Positions 17,009 to 25,120 of a stretch of 64,000 bases of DNA are shown here, one piece after another (the stretch's first letter is position 1; every line of letters starts with the position of its first letter). The translations under genes and the position numbers were made by a program. The DNA lies in assembly GCF_000585415.1 (NCBI RefSeq), contig NZ_KK073876.1, positions 2,353,810-2,417,809 on the forward strand. Direction: 5' to 3'. This stretch comes from Sphingomonas jaspsi DSM 18422. Lineage in GTDB: Bacteria; Pseudomonadota; Alphaproteobacteria; Sphingomonadales; Sphingomonadaceae. The notes under the pieces are model-generated. The model ran no database searches and was not told the DNA's origin. It saw nothing but the letters and a program-made list of their open reading frames with translations.

Positions 17009-17048
17009 GCGGGCACGCTGCAGTTTAGTCGTTACGTGCCCGCCTGTT
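17009..17048 (+). terminator. Plus-strand intrinsic terminator without an assigned gene
   Basis: Stem GCGGGCACG/CGTGCCCGC (9 bp, 17009-17017 and 17035-17043), 17-base loop, followed by CTGTTTTT. Both flanking genes are on the minus strand, so it ends an unrecognised plus-strand transcript or folds in the 3' region of the minus-strand gene at 17059. Confidence 0.5.
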
Positions 17049-17058
17049 TTTCAAAGGC

Positions 17059-17265
17059 TTATTCGGGGAAGCCCGACGACGGGACGGGCTCGCTGCTGTT
17101 GCCCGGCTGCGCCGCCGCGCTGGGATCAGACGCGTCCATCGATTCGTCGCTGCCCAGATCGGCCTTGGCATCTTCGTTGTGAGGTTCCTTGCGAACCTTG
17201 ATCTCAAGCTCGCGGCTGGGATCGGCCGACAGGGTCGCCTCGGGGGTCATGGTCTCACTCGTCAT
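17059..17265 (-). CDS. Small acidic hypothetical protein, probable stress-induced
   Basis: A 68-residue hydrophilic, acidic protein (TSETMTPEATLSADPSRE ... KADLGSDESMDASDPSAAAQ) with no cysteine, likely disordered. The ATG at 17265 has AGGAG ten bases upstream. An EcfG-type promoter (GGAAC-N17-GTT) lies so that the leader would be about 25 bases, which supports expression. Open frame continues to 17442 but that part overlaps the promoter and lacks coding character. No family recognised. Confidence 0.55.
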   Translation of the reverse strand: MTSETMTPEATLSADPSRELEIKVRKEPHNEDAKADLGSDESMDASDPSAAAQPGNSSEPVPSSGFPE

Positions 17266-17297
17266 GGCTTTATGCTCCTGAAAGGATGTGCTGTCCC

Positions 17298-17322
17298 AAC
17301 CCCCGGCCGACGCTGCCGTTCC
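17298..17322 (-). promoter_or_regulatory. EcfG-type promoter of small acidic protein gene
   Basis: Minus strand GGAAC (17318-17322), 17 bases, GTT (17298-17300); expected transcription start near 17290, 25 bases before the ATG. Confidence 0.5.
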
Positions 17323-17422
17323 GCGCGATGCGCCCAACTGTTCGACGGGCGGATGGAACCGCTCTGCCAACAGCCGGGCAGCGGATTGCACGAAAATGTC
17401 ATTTTTCGCATGGAGGGCGGTA

Positions 17423-18634
17423 ATGCCGACCACCACCATCACGTCCCGACCTGCGCTGTTCGCCGACTGGCGCCTTGCCGCTCAGTCGATCGTCGCCTTC
17501 TGGATGTTCTACCTTGTGACCGTGCTGCTGCGCGGTTTGCTGGGGCCCGACGCGGTCAGCGCGATGAACGACCGTGTCATCAACGCGATCGTCGGGATCG
17601 GCCTAACCGCGCTCATCTATCTGGCGCTGCGCACCTTTGCGCGCGACGGCAGCATCCGGCGCATGGCGTTCGTCGCCGCCCTCGCCTCGCTACCCGCTGC
17701 GGTCATCCTGTCGGCCCTGTCGATCAAGCTGGCCATCGCCACCCCGATGACCGAGCAGCAGCAGATCACGACCCAGGAAGGGGTCGCGATCGTGCAACGC
17801 GGCAACAATGTCCGCATCGTCCAGGGCGACGGCAACGAACTGGAAGTGAACCTGCCGCCGGTCGAACAGATCATCGGCTCCAAGATGCCGCGCCTCATCG
17901 CCGACGGGACGGTGACCTGGTACTTCCTGTTCGCCGCCTGGTGCGCCTTTTTTATCGCCATGACCGAACAGAAGCGCACGCGGGCCGCGGAAGCACGGGT
18001 CGCCGCGGCCGAAACAGCCGCCCATGCGGCGCAGGTCCGCGCGTTGCGGTACCAGGTCAATCCGCACTTCCTGTTCAACACGCTGAACAGCCTTTCGTCG
18101 CTGGTCATGTCGGGTCGGTCGGATCGGGCCGAAGACATGTTGATGGCGCTCAGCACCTTTTTCCGCACGTCGCTGTCGATCGACCCCAGCGCGGACGTCA
18201 GCCTGGCCGAGGAAATCAGCCTTCAGCGACTGTACCTCGACATCGAAAAGGTCCGCTTTCCGGAACGGCTGAAGGTCAGCATCGACATTCCCAAGGAGCT
18301 CGAAGACGCGCGCGTCCCCGCGCTCATCCTGCAGCCGCTGGTCGAAAATGCGATCAAATATGGCGTCTCGACGACCACTTCACAGGTCGACCTCATCATC
18401 CGCGCCCGTCCGCTCGACGGCGGCCGGATGCAGCTGGACGTGACCAATCGCATCGCCGGCACGGATCCGGCGACGACGCCAACCCGACCGACCCATGAAG
18501 GAACCGGCACGGGTCTCAGCAACGTCTGCCAGCGCCTTGCCGCCCACTTCGGCGCGGACGCCGACTGCCGTTTCGGACCCATCCCGGGCGGCTATACCGT
18601 TTCCCTTGCATTGCCGGTGAGCGACGATGACTGA
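17423..18634 (+). CDS. LytS/AlgZ-type sensor histidine kinase
   Basis: 403 residues. Four hydrophobic segments (near 21-42, 53-70, 82-106 and 165-180) flank an extracytoplasmic loop of about 60 residues containing QQQITTQEG and VQRGNNVRIVQGDGNELEV. A cytoplasmic linker leads to the His_kinase domain with the phosphoacceptor His215 in NPHFLFNTLNSL and the ATP-binding LQPLVENAIKYG and GTGLSNVCQRL. The ATG at 17423 follows GGAGG; upstream in-frame ATGs are weaker. Its last eight bases overlap the LytTR regulator gene, its evident partner. Confidence 0.9.
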   Translation: MPTTTITSRPALFADWRLAAQSIVAFWMFYLVTVLLRGLLGPDAVSAMNDRVINAIVGIGLTALIYLALRTFARDGSIRRMAFVAALASLPAAVILSALSIKLAIATPMTEQQQITTQEGVAIVQRGNNVRIVQGDGNELEVNLPPVEQIIGSKMPRLIADGTVTWYFLFAAWCAFFIAMTEQKRTRAAEARVAAAETAAHAAQVRALRYQVNPHFLFNTLNSLSSLVMSGRSDRAEDMLMALSTFFRTSLSIDPSADVSLAEEISLQRLYLDIEKVRFPERLKVSIDIPKELEDARVPALILQPLVENAIKYGVSTTTSQVDLIIRARPLDGGRMQLDVTNRIAGTDPATTPTRPTHEGTGTGLSNVCQRLAAHFGADADCRFGPIPGGYTVSLALPVSDDD

Positions 18635-19382
18635 CGAGACCATGCTCAATATCCTCATCGCTGACGACGAACCGCTGGCTGCCGAACGGCTGCAGATGCT
18701 GCTGGCGCGAGTGGACGGGGTTAATCTGGTCGGCACGGCGCATGATGGCGAGAGCGCGGTCAGGATGGCGGAGGCCTTGCAGCCCGATCTGGTCCTGCTC
18801 GACATTGCCATGCCGGGTCTCGACGGGATCGAGGTCGCGCGCGCCCTGTCGCGTCATTCGCCTGCGGTGTCGGTGATCTTCGTCACGGCCTTCGACCAGT
18901 TCGCGGTTGCCGCGTTCGACGTCGAAGCGGTCGATTATTTGATGAAGCCGGTCGACGCCGCCCGGCTGGCTCGCGCGATCGAGCGTGCCCGCGACCATGT
19001 CGCCCGCCGCGGCGACGAACCGGCAAGGACCGAAGGCGACGAAGCGCCGGGCTGGCTGGAAGAATTCTGGGCGTCCGACCTAAGCGGCCTGGTTCGCATC
19101 GCATCGCGCGACATCGACCGCGTGACAGCGGAACGTGACTATATGCGCCTCCACGTCGGCCATCGCAGCTGGCTGATCCACCATTCGATGACCGCACTTG
19201 AAGAAGGTCTCAACCCGGAGCTGTTCGTGCGCCTGCACCGCTCCGCAATCGTGCGCCGCGACTTCATCACGGGGTTCAGCCGCAACGTCTCGGGCCGCTG
19301 GATCGCGCGCCTGGCCGACGGCAGTGAACAGCCGGTGGGTCGCCTCTATTCCGATCAGGTCAGGACGATCGCCGGCCGCTGA
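18627..19382 (+). CDS. LytTR-family response regulator
   Basis: 251 residues. A receiver domain with phosphoacceptor Asp59 (LVLLDIAMPG), Thr in FVTAF and Lys in DYLMKPVD is followed by a linker and a C-terminal LytTR DNA-binding domain (VTAERDYMRLHVGHRSWLIH ... FVRLHRSAIVRRDFI ... RLYSDQVRTI). It overlaps the preceding LytS-type kinase by eight bases, so the two are co-expressed and cognate. LytTR regulators bind pairs of short direct repeats; the target genes are not evident. The divergent symporter/methyltransferase genes are in the next unit. Confidence 0.92.
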   Translation: MTDETMLNILIADDEPLAAERLQMLLARVDGVNLVGTAHDGESAVRMAEALQPDLVLLDIAMPGLDGIEVARALSRHSPAVSVIFVTAFDQFAVAAFDVEAVDYLMKPVDAARLARAIERARDHVARRGDEPARTEGDEAPGWLEEFWASDLSGLVRIASRDIDRVTAERDYMRLHVGHRSWLIHHSMTALEEGLNPELFVRLHRSAIVRRDFITGFSRNVSGRWIARLADGSEQPVGRLYSDQVRTIAGR

Positions 19383-19563
19383 CTGCCGCCGCCATTGCCG
19401 TTGCCAGCCTTGAACAAGGTTGCGACGCGATGGGTCGGGATGTCAGGGGTCTACCGCATCGCGCCGCAGCCCCTGTAGGCCACGACGCGACCGCGATTTC
19501 ATTACGGCCTCGACAAAGACGCTCGATGACTCGACCGGTCGACGAACCGGGGTCATCTGCCGT

Positions 19564-20835
19564 TCAGCTTCGGGTTCGTTTCGCTACCGCCCCGGTCACC
19601 GCCACGTCGTGCACGACGTTGCCCAGCGTACGGACGATGTCGGGCAGCACCTCGACCGCGATGAGGATCGCGAGCGGTTCGATAGGTACGCCCATCACCA
19701 ATGCGATAGGCGCGATCGATGTGACGAAGCTGAGGGCGCCGGGCAGGCTGACCGCCCAGTAGCTGGCGACCGATGCCACCGCCACGCCCGCCGCCAGCGC
19801 GTATGGCGGCAGCGGCGTCTGGGTCCAGTAAGCGACGTAAATGGCCACCGCGATGTTCATCGCCGGGCCGGTCGCCCGAAACAGCGCGACGGCCAACGGC
19901 AGGCCGACATCGATGTTGCGTTCGGACACGCCGAGACGGCGGGCGGCGGCGACCATGGCCGGCAGCGATGCGAGGCTCGACTGGGTAGAAATCGCCACGG
20001 CCTGCGGCGCGATCATCGCCCTGAAGAATTGTACCGGCCCCCAACCCGCGCCGAAAATGGCGATCAAATAGCCGACCGCCATGACGATGACGCCGACGCT
20101 GGCCACCAGCACGATGTAATGCGCCAGGGCGCTGAAGGCGGCACCGCCGGCACCTGCGCCAACCGCAAAGGCCAGGCCGAAAACCCCGATCGGCGCCAGG
20201 CTCAACACCCAGCCGATCATCACCAGCATGGCCTGTTCGATCGCCTTGAAAAAACGCGTCACCGTGGTGCGCCCATCGGCTTCGATGCGGGTCAGGGCAA
20301 AGGCGAACAACGCTGTGAATAGCACCAGCGGCAAGATCTGGTCGCCGGCGGCAGCAGCAAAGGGATTGGTCGGCAACAGGCCGCCGAGGAAATCCTCCAG
20401 CTTGGGAACGGAGGCAGCCGTTCCGCTGCGATCGATCCCTGCCAGCCCCGCGCGCAACGCTTCGGCCGCGCTGTCGGGAAGCGGGAAAAGTCGCAGCAAT
20501 GTCGTCATCGCCAATGCGCCGATGATCGCCGAAAGGGTCAAAACGCCTACGAACCACAGGAAGCTGCGGCCTGCGATGCCGCCTGCCCGCGCGGCATCCG
20601 CGCCGCCGCCGATCCCCGTGACGAGCAGGGCGATGATCAACGGCACGACCGTCATTTTCAGCGCGTCGAGCCAGATCCCGCCGACCGTCGAGGCGACGCG
20701 GACCGCGGGCTCACGCAGCCCGTCTCCCAATCCAGTTGCGACGACGCCAAGCAGCAGCCCGCCGATCAGGGCGAGCAGGATCCACCAGGTGGCACGGGTC
20801 GAGCCGGAACGGCCGGCGTTCACCTCGTCGCTCAT
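19564..20835 (-). CDS. Dicarboxylate/amino acid:cation symporter (DAACS family)
   Basis: 423 residues with eight predicted membrane helices and two re-entrant loops. Family signatures are WLDALKMTVVPLIIALLVTG, LLPTNPFAAAA, STQSSLASLPAMV (the serine-rich HP1 motif) and the NMDGT-like region RATGPAMNIAVAIYVA, where the usual NMDGT is altered, as in glutamate/C4-dicarboxylate carriers of divergent subgroups. It imports amino or dicarboxylic acids with H+ or Na+. The ATG overlaps the stop of the upstream methyltransferase (ATGA). The 180 bases downstream to 19383 show no gene or clear signal. Confidence 0.87.
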   Translation of the reverse strand: MSDEVNAGRSGSTRATWWILLALIGGLLLGVVATGLGDGLREPAVRVASTVGGIWLDALKMTVVPLIIALLVTGIGGGADAARAGGIAGRSFLWFVGVLTLSAIIGALAMTTLLRLFPLPDSAAEALRAGLAGIDRSGTAASVPKLEDFLGGLLPTNPFAAAAGDQILPLVLFTALFAFALTRIEADGRTTVTRFFKAIEQAMLVMIGWVLSLAPIGVFGLAFAVGAGAGGAAFSALAHYIVLVASVGVIVMAVGYLIAIFGAGWGPVQFFRAMIAPQAVAISTQSSLASLPAMVAAARRLGVSERNIDVGLPLAVALFRATGPAMNIAVAIYVAYWTQTPLPPYALAAGVAVASVASYWAVSLPGALSFVTSIAPIALVMGVPIEPLAILIAVEVLPDIVRTLGNVVHDVAVTGAVAKRTRS

Positions 20836-21590
20836 CGCGGCTTGCGAAACTTGAAGATGAAGCGGTCGGTCTTGCCGCGGATACTTTCGTCGAACACATT
20901 CTTGCTGTGATCGTCGGCCGGGTTGCGAAGCAGGTCACTTTCGGCCTCGAGCACGAAGCCCGCTCGCTCAAAATCCGCCCTGACCACCGCCGGATCGATC
21001 CGGTGCAGGTCGTCGACCACCTTGCGGGTGTCGCCGCCCGGATTGGCCGCATGGTCGATGATCCCGACGATGCCGCCCGGCTTCATTGAATTGTAGATCG
21101 CCGCGACCCAGCGCTGCGGATCCATTACCGGGATCTTGTTCTTCTCGCTCGACCAATAGGTGTCGTGGTAATCGAGGTTCATCAGCAGGAAATCGTAGGC
21201 GCCCGCCGACAGCACCGGCGATTCGAACGGGCTGTAGGTGAAGACCACGTTGGGATGCTTGGCGGTGAAATCAGCGACCGCCGCCTTGCGCTTGTCGTTG
21301 GTGAACTGGGTCGGGTTCCAGATGACGATGGTACCGTCGGGACCGACCGCCGGTGCGGTGATTTCGGCCCAGTAGAGGTTTGAGCCGAAAAGGTCGGCGA
21401 CCCGCATCCCTTTCTCAAGCCCAAGGAAGGTCAGCACCTCGACCGGCTTGCGGCTGGCGTCGAGCTTTACGTTCGCTTCGCTGCGGTCGGCGACGGCTGC
21501 CACCGTGGTCGCAACGTCGGCCGGTGAGGCGGTCGCCGGAAGCGGCGCCACGATCAAGGCCGCGAGGGCAACGAAATTCCATGCGCGCAT
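20832..21590 (-). CDS. Exported class I SAM-dependent methyltransferase-like protein
   Basis: 252 residues. An N-terminal signal peptide (FVALAALIVAPLPATASP) is followed by a methyltransferase fold: KPVEVLTFLGLEKGMRVADLFGSNLYWAEI, YDFLLMNLDYHD and MKPGGIVGIIDHA. Relatives of this kind are widespread and annotated as methyltransferases, although a SAM enzyme outside the cytoplasm is puzzling; the GxGxG motif is degenerate (DLFGSN). ATG at 21590 has AAGGA eight bases upstream; ATG at 21596 is also possible. It is translationally coupled to the DAACS symporter. Confidence 0.75.
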   Translation of the reverse strand: MRAWNFVALAALIVAPLPATASPADVATTVAAVADRSEANVKLDASRKPVEVLTFLGLEKGMRVADLFGSNLYWAEITAPAVGPDGTIVIWNPTQFTNDKRKAAVADFTAKHPNVVFTYSPFESPVLSAGAYDFLLMNLDYHDTYWSSEKNKIPVMDPQRWVAAIYNSMKPGGIVGIIDHAANPGGDTRKVVDDLHRIDPAVVRADFERAGFVLEAESDLLRNPADDHSKNVFDESIRGKTDRFIFKFRKPR

Positions 21591-21803
21591 CGTCATGTCC
21601 TTTTCTGGTCCCGCCCTGCTTAGGGGGCGAACCGGTCCGGTGCCAAGCCACATCTGGCGCATGACCCGTCATAAGGCCGCTAACCTTTTGCTAAGCGGAT
21701 TTTCGGCAACAGACACTACGAATTTCGGCCGCGATGTCCGAGACGCATTGAACGTGGCTGCAATCGACTTAAGAAAAGCGGCGGGGAGTCAGGGGGACAA
21801 TCA

Positions 21804-22472
21804 ATGAATTTGCTTATTGCCGCGGCAGCGCTGCAAGCCGCGGCCAGTATCCAGCCGCAGTCCGAACCAGCGCCGGCTGCCGTAACGACCGCGGCGGTCG
21901 ACGCGGTTCAACCGTCTACCGTCAAGCTGACGGCCTTGACCCCGGTTCGCATCACTGTGGATCAGGCGCTCGCGTCCAACGCTGTCACGATCGGGCAGGA
22001 GTTCGACATCGAACTGGCGATCCCGATCGATCTCGGTAACGGCTACGCGGTTCCGGCCGGGACCAAGGGCCGCGGCTGGGTTATCCACGCGTCCAAGGCC
22101 CGCATGGGCGGAAAGCCAGGCGAACTGCTGCTCGGCGCGCGCTACCTCAAGCTCGGCGATGTCGAAATCCCGCTTCGCTCGATGAAACTCGGCAGTCCGC
22201 AAGGCAAGGACAACACCGGCCTGTCGATGGGGCTCGTCGCGGCCGTCGGCGTCGCCGGCATGTTCGTCAGCGGCGGCCAAGCCCGCGTGCAAAGCGGCAT
22301 GGACGCGGTTGCAAAGATCGCCGCCGACGTCGAAGTCCCGACCGCCCTTCTCCAGAAGGCCACGCCCGTCGGCGCCGCCGTCGTGGCGACCCTGGCGCCC
22401 GCCGAACCGGCCGCGCCGGTCACTCCAGCATCTGCTCAACCCGTCCAACCCGAAAAGTCGAAGGACCAGTAA
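21804..22472 (+). CDS. Exported hypothetical protein
   Basis: 222 residues. A short N-terminal hydrophobic segment (NLLIAAAALQAAAS) is probably a signal sequence. The mature part has a beta-rich core (EFDIELAIPIDLGNGYAVPAG, KLGDVEIPLRSMKLG), a glycine/hydrophobic stretch (SMGLVAAVGVAGMFVSGG), and an Ala/Pro-rich tail. No known family is recognised, though similar proteins occur beside DUF2846 genes in sphingomonads. Two bases separate it from the next gene, so they form an operon. A purine-rich GGGGGAC site precedes the ATG. Confidence 0.65.
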   Translation: MNLLIAAAALQAAASIQPQSEPAPAAVTTAAVDAVQPSTVKLTALTPVRITVDQALASNAVTIGQEFDIELAIPIDLGNGYAVPAGTKGRGWVIHASKARMGGKPGELLLGARYLKLGDVEIPLRSMKLGSPQGKDNTGLSMGLVAAVGVAGMFVSGGQARVQSGMDAVAKIAADVEVPTALLQKATPVGAAVVATLAPAEPAAPVTPASAQPVQPEKSKDQ

Positions 22473-22474
22473 TT

Positions 22475-22966
22475 ATGAAGAAATCGATGTTGATGTTTGC
22501 CGCTGCCGCGGTCGTCCTGGCCGCCCCGTCGGCCGCCGTAGCCGGTGGCGCCAAGGCCCCCGCGACCATCCCCGCCCCGAAGCCCGGCATGGGCCAGGTC
22601 GTGTTCTTCCGCCCCGGCGGCATGGGCGGTGCGGTCAAGTGCACCGTCCGCGAAGACGGCAAGATGGTCGGCCGCGTCAGCGGCAACCGCTACTGGGTGA
22701 TCGACGCCGCGCCGGGCACGCACACCTACACCGCCAAGTCGGAAGCCACCGACACCGTCAACGTCCAGGTCGAACCGGACGAAACCACCTTCGTGAAGTG
22801 CAAGATTTCGATGGGCATCATGGTCGGCCGGCCGAACCTGTCGCCGTCGACCCAGGAAGAATGGGACAAGGCAGCCGCGAAGCTTGAGCCGATGGAGGCC
22901 GCCAAGCTGGCGGAAGAAATGGCCAAGGATCAGGCCGAACTGGCCGCCAAGGCCGCAGCCAAGTAA
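22475..22966 (+). CDS. DUF2846-like exported protein
   Basis: 163 residues with a clear signal peptide (FAAAAVVLAAPSAAVAG). The mature domain begins GMGQVVFFRPGG and contains VRVSGNRYWVIDAAPGTHTYT-like beta-sandwich strands and DETTFVKCKISMG, resembling the DUF2846 family of small envelope proteins. The C-terminus is a charged helix (EPMEAAKLAEEMAKDQAELAAK). It is the second gene of a two-gene operon closed by a hairpin. Function is unknown; relatives are often lipoproteins in the periplasm. Confidence 0.68.
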   Translation: MKKSMLMFAAAAVVLAAPSAAVAGGAKAPATIPAPKPGMGQVVFFRPGGMGGAVKCTVREDGKMVGRVSGNRYWVIDAAPGTHTYTAKSEATDTVNVQVEPDETTFVKCKISMGIMVGRPNLSPSTQEEWDKAAAKLEPMEAAKLAEEMAKDQAELAAKAAAK

Positions 22967-22982
22967 TTTCCGTACCGAGTCG

Positions 22983-23022
22983 GGGGGCGGTTGCACGGCG
23001 TGCGACCGCCCCCTTCCCTTTG
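22983..23022 (+). terminator. Hairpin terminator after DUF2846-like gene
   Basis: A 13-bp stem GGGGGCGGTTGCA/TGCGACCGCCCCC (one G-U pair) with loop CGGCG, followed by TTCCCTTT. It also faces the convergent lipase gene. Confidence 0.7.
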
Positions 23023-23024
23023 CG

Positions 23025-24149
23025 TTAGAACCGCCCGCAGTCGCTAGGCGCTTTGCCGCCAGCGAACAGGCGATCGGCCCAGTCGATCGTCGCTGCAGCA
23101 GTCAGCTTGCCGCTGGTGATATGACCGTCGCCCTTGATGTCGATCCAGTGAACGCGGTTGCCGTTCTGGCAAAGGCGCCGCGCGTAAGCGCGGGTCACGG
23201 CGGGCGCGACCAGATCGTCCTTTGGATCCTGGGAGATGATGAGCGGCACGCCAATATTGGCGGTGGTCGGGCTGTTGCGCCGGGCAAGACTGGCCCAGGG
23301 CTGGTGAAGGCCGAGGTTCAGATTTTTCCAGCGATTCTGGACCGTCAGGATGCCGAGGACCGTCCGGAGCTTTGGCTTGCTGTGCAATTCGATACACTTG
23401 TCCGCCAGCCTGGACATGATGCCTTGGGTCTGGCGGTTGCCGAACGTATCGAGCGGCGCGCCGTAATGCCTGTTCCAGCTATAGCCGATGTAGGACAGGA
23501 AGAAGGCCCGTACGGTCTTGTTTCCAGCCTGCATCATATTGTCCAGCAGCGTTGTCGGCGGGGCTGCGGCCGATGCGCCGACGATGTCGAGGTCGGGCGC
23601 ATATTGGTGTGCGCGCTGCGCGGTCCATAGTGCCGCGTGGCCGCCCTGACTTTCGCCGAACACCGCGAACCGTTTGCCCGCGGCCGCGCCCGGGATCGCT
23701 CCAGCCGCCCGGACACTGTCCAGCACTGCGCGTGCCGTGTCGGCACCCACCAGAAAGGGATGGTCACCCGCCGATCCCAAGCCGACATAATCCGGCGCCA
23801 CGACGACATAGCCGCGCTTGACGGCATCAAGGCCCGGGGACGCATTCCAGAAGTTGGAGCTTTGCGAGGGCGCGCATTTTTCCGTGACGCCCCAAGTGCC
23901 ATGGGTCCAGGCCAGCACCTTGCGCGGTTCGCGGGGCAGCGCTTCGCGTGGAGCAACTACCATGCCGCTGGCCTGGACCGGGCGGCTGCTTCCATCCGTC
24001 GTCCAATATCTGATTCGCCACGCCTGCATCCCAGCCGGCGTCTCAGTAACGGGATCGGCGGCGATCAGTTCGCCCGGCCGCTGCGCGGTTAGCACTGCGG
24101 GTTGGGCGACGAGGGCAACGGCGGCAACAGCGGAAAGCATCGAACGCAT
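23025..24149 (-). CDS. Secretory lipase/esterase (alpha/beta hydrolase)
   Basis: 374 residues with a signal peptide (MLSAVAAVALVAQPAVLTAQ). It matches the secretory lipase family: THGTWGVTEKCAPSQ oxyanion region, GYVVVAPDYVGLG, nucleophile Ser in FGESQGGHAALW, acid in SQDPKDDLVAP and His in IKGDGHITSG. The early cysteine pair region suggests disulfides. It should hydrolyse esters in the periplasm or outside. The ATG start gives a proper signal peptide. Relatives in actinobacteria and fungi degrade triacylglycerols; substrate here is unknown. Confidence 0.85.
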   Translation of the reverse strand: MRSMLSAVAAVALVAQPAVLTAQRPGELIAADPVTETPAGMQAWRIRYWTTDGSSRPVQASGMVVAPREALPREPRKVLAWTHGTWGVTEKCAPSQSSNFWNASPGLDAVKRGYVVVAPDYVGLGSAGDHPFLVGADTARAVLDSVRAAGAIPGAAAGKRFAVFGESQGGHAALWTAQRAHQYAPDLDIVGASAAAPPTTLLDNMMQAGNKTVRAFFLSYIGYSWNRHYGAPLDTFGNRQTQGIMSRLADKCIELHSKPKLRTVLGILTVQNRWKNLNLGLHQPWASLARRNSPTTANIGVPLIISQDPKDDLVAPAVTRAYARRLCQNGNRVHWIDIKGDGHITSGKLTAAATIDWADRLFAGGKAPSDCGRF

Positions 24150-24207
24150 CGGACGGCCTCCTGGCTACGAGTTCCACCCTAGCCTCTCCTTTGGCAGTGT
24201 CGAGCCG

Positions 24208-24570
24208 CTACGGATTTTGGACAAGGCGAAGCAGGCTGCCATCCGGGTCGACCAGATAGGCAATGCGCATCCCGCTATGCTGCAATTTTGGCCGCGTGAC
24301 GCGCGGCTGGCCTGTGTCGCGGTCGGGGATACCCGCAGCGATGCAATTGGAATGAAATGTGTCAAGGTCGTCGAGTCTCAGACAAGCGCCGAAGCTGCTC
24401 TGCAGCGGATCGAGGTCAGCGTAAGGGAAAAACTCGAGCCACAATCCGCCGCGCTCCAGGATCATCCAGCCGGAGTCGCGATAGACGCGCGAAAAGCCGA
24501 GCTTCCCGTAAAAATCTTCCGATGAGTCGAAATCCCGAGCTGGTAGGTTGGGCGTAGCGCGATCGGTCAA
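24208..24570 (-). CDS. VOC-family bleomycin-resistance-like protein
   Basis: 120 residues in the glyoxalase/bleomycin resistance fold: NLPARDFDSSEDFYGKLGF, SGWMILERGGLWLEFFP, CLRLDDLDTFHSNCIAAG and AYLVDPDGSLLRLVQN. It probably binds a small molecule as a dimer; resistance to bleomycin is known only for some members and is not implied here. The start is TTG at 24570 with GGAGG six bases upstream, matching the usual MTDRATPNLP start of relatives. Open frame upstream to 24825 contains a terminator hairpin and is rejected. Confidence 0.8.
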   Translation of the reverse strand: MTDRATPNLPARDFDSSEDFYGKLGFSRVYRDSGWMILERGGLWLEFFPYADLDPLQSSFGACLRLDDLDTFHSNCIAAGIPDRDTGQPRVTRPKLQHSGMRIAYLVDPDGSLLRLVQNP

Positions 24571-24711
24571 GGCAGTCCTCCGTATCGACCACCCTATCTG
24601 CCCGCGAGATGTGCGCCAGCGCGAAAAGCGAGCCCGACGAAATTGCCGGACAAAGCGGCCCGAGAGTCCGAAAATGGCGGAGGGCGGGTCGGCGCCATGG
24701 TGCCGTCGAGC

Positions 24712-24750
24712 ACAAAAGAAATGGGGGCCGGCATCGCTGCCAGCCCCCAT
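24712..24750 (-). terminator. Strong intrinsic terminator (minus strand)
   Basis: Palindrome ATGGGGGC ... GCCCCCAT with an inner GGCA/TGCC-type helix at 24721-24750; read on the minus strand it is followed by TTCTTTTG. It ends a minus-strand transcript coming from the gene-poor region above. Confidence 0.75.
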
Positions 24751-25095
24751 CTGCGCCGAGACCAGATTGCCGGTGTTCGTCAGCTTGGTGACCCGGGGGT
24801 CTCCTGCTCCTCGATCCTTGCTCACCGTCTCAGGCGTCGCTTCCGAAACAGGATCCCAATCCGAAGACGGGTTCCGGCCCTTCCGCGGCCCTTCTTGGGT
24901 CGGTCCCTCCGTGCGCGCCGCCTGCTCCCGGGGGAGCCGCGTTTCGCGCTGGATGAGTCCAACTCTTCCGGCGCCTCTTCCGGCGGTCCGACTTGGAACC
25001 GAGGTTCCTCCTCATCGCCATCCGGTGGAGATCGGGTCTTCCGTTCCTGCCGCTCCTTCGTCCCGTTGCCGGTCCTTCCGGTGAGGCGGGGACTT
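24751..25095 (-). ncRNA. Candidate GGA-rich non-coding RNA or long 3' UTR
   Basis: The 24571-25267 interval (about 700 bases) has no convincing gene. On the minus strand, 24760-25095 holds about two dozen GGA trinucleotides, including a doubled GCCGGAAGAG, and runs into the strong terminator at 24721. The three minus frames either carry stops, have no start, or give low-complexity Arg/Gly/Pro translations. A transcript is therefore likely, either independent or the 3' end of the PAP2-gene message. The 5' end is not defined. Confidence 0.35.
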
Positions 25096-25120
25096 CCGTC
25101 CCGATCACAGGTGTATTGAT

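Noticed and set aside
16846..17028. 60-codon plus-strand gene
   Set aside because: It overlaps the start of a well-supported minus gene, and composition is not protein-like.
24571..24825. N-terminal extension of the VOC protein
   Set aside because: The extension would read through a strong terminator hairpin, and a TTG with an ideal GGAGG is present at the family start.
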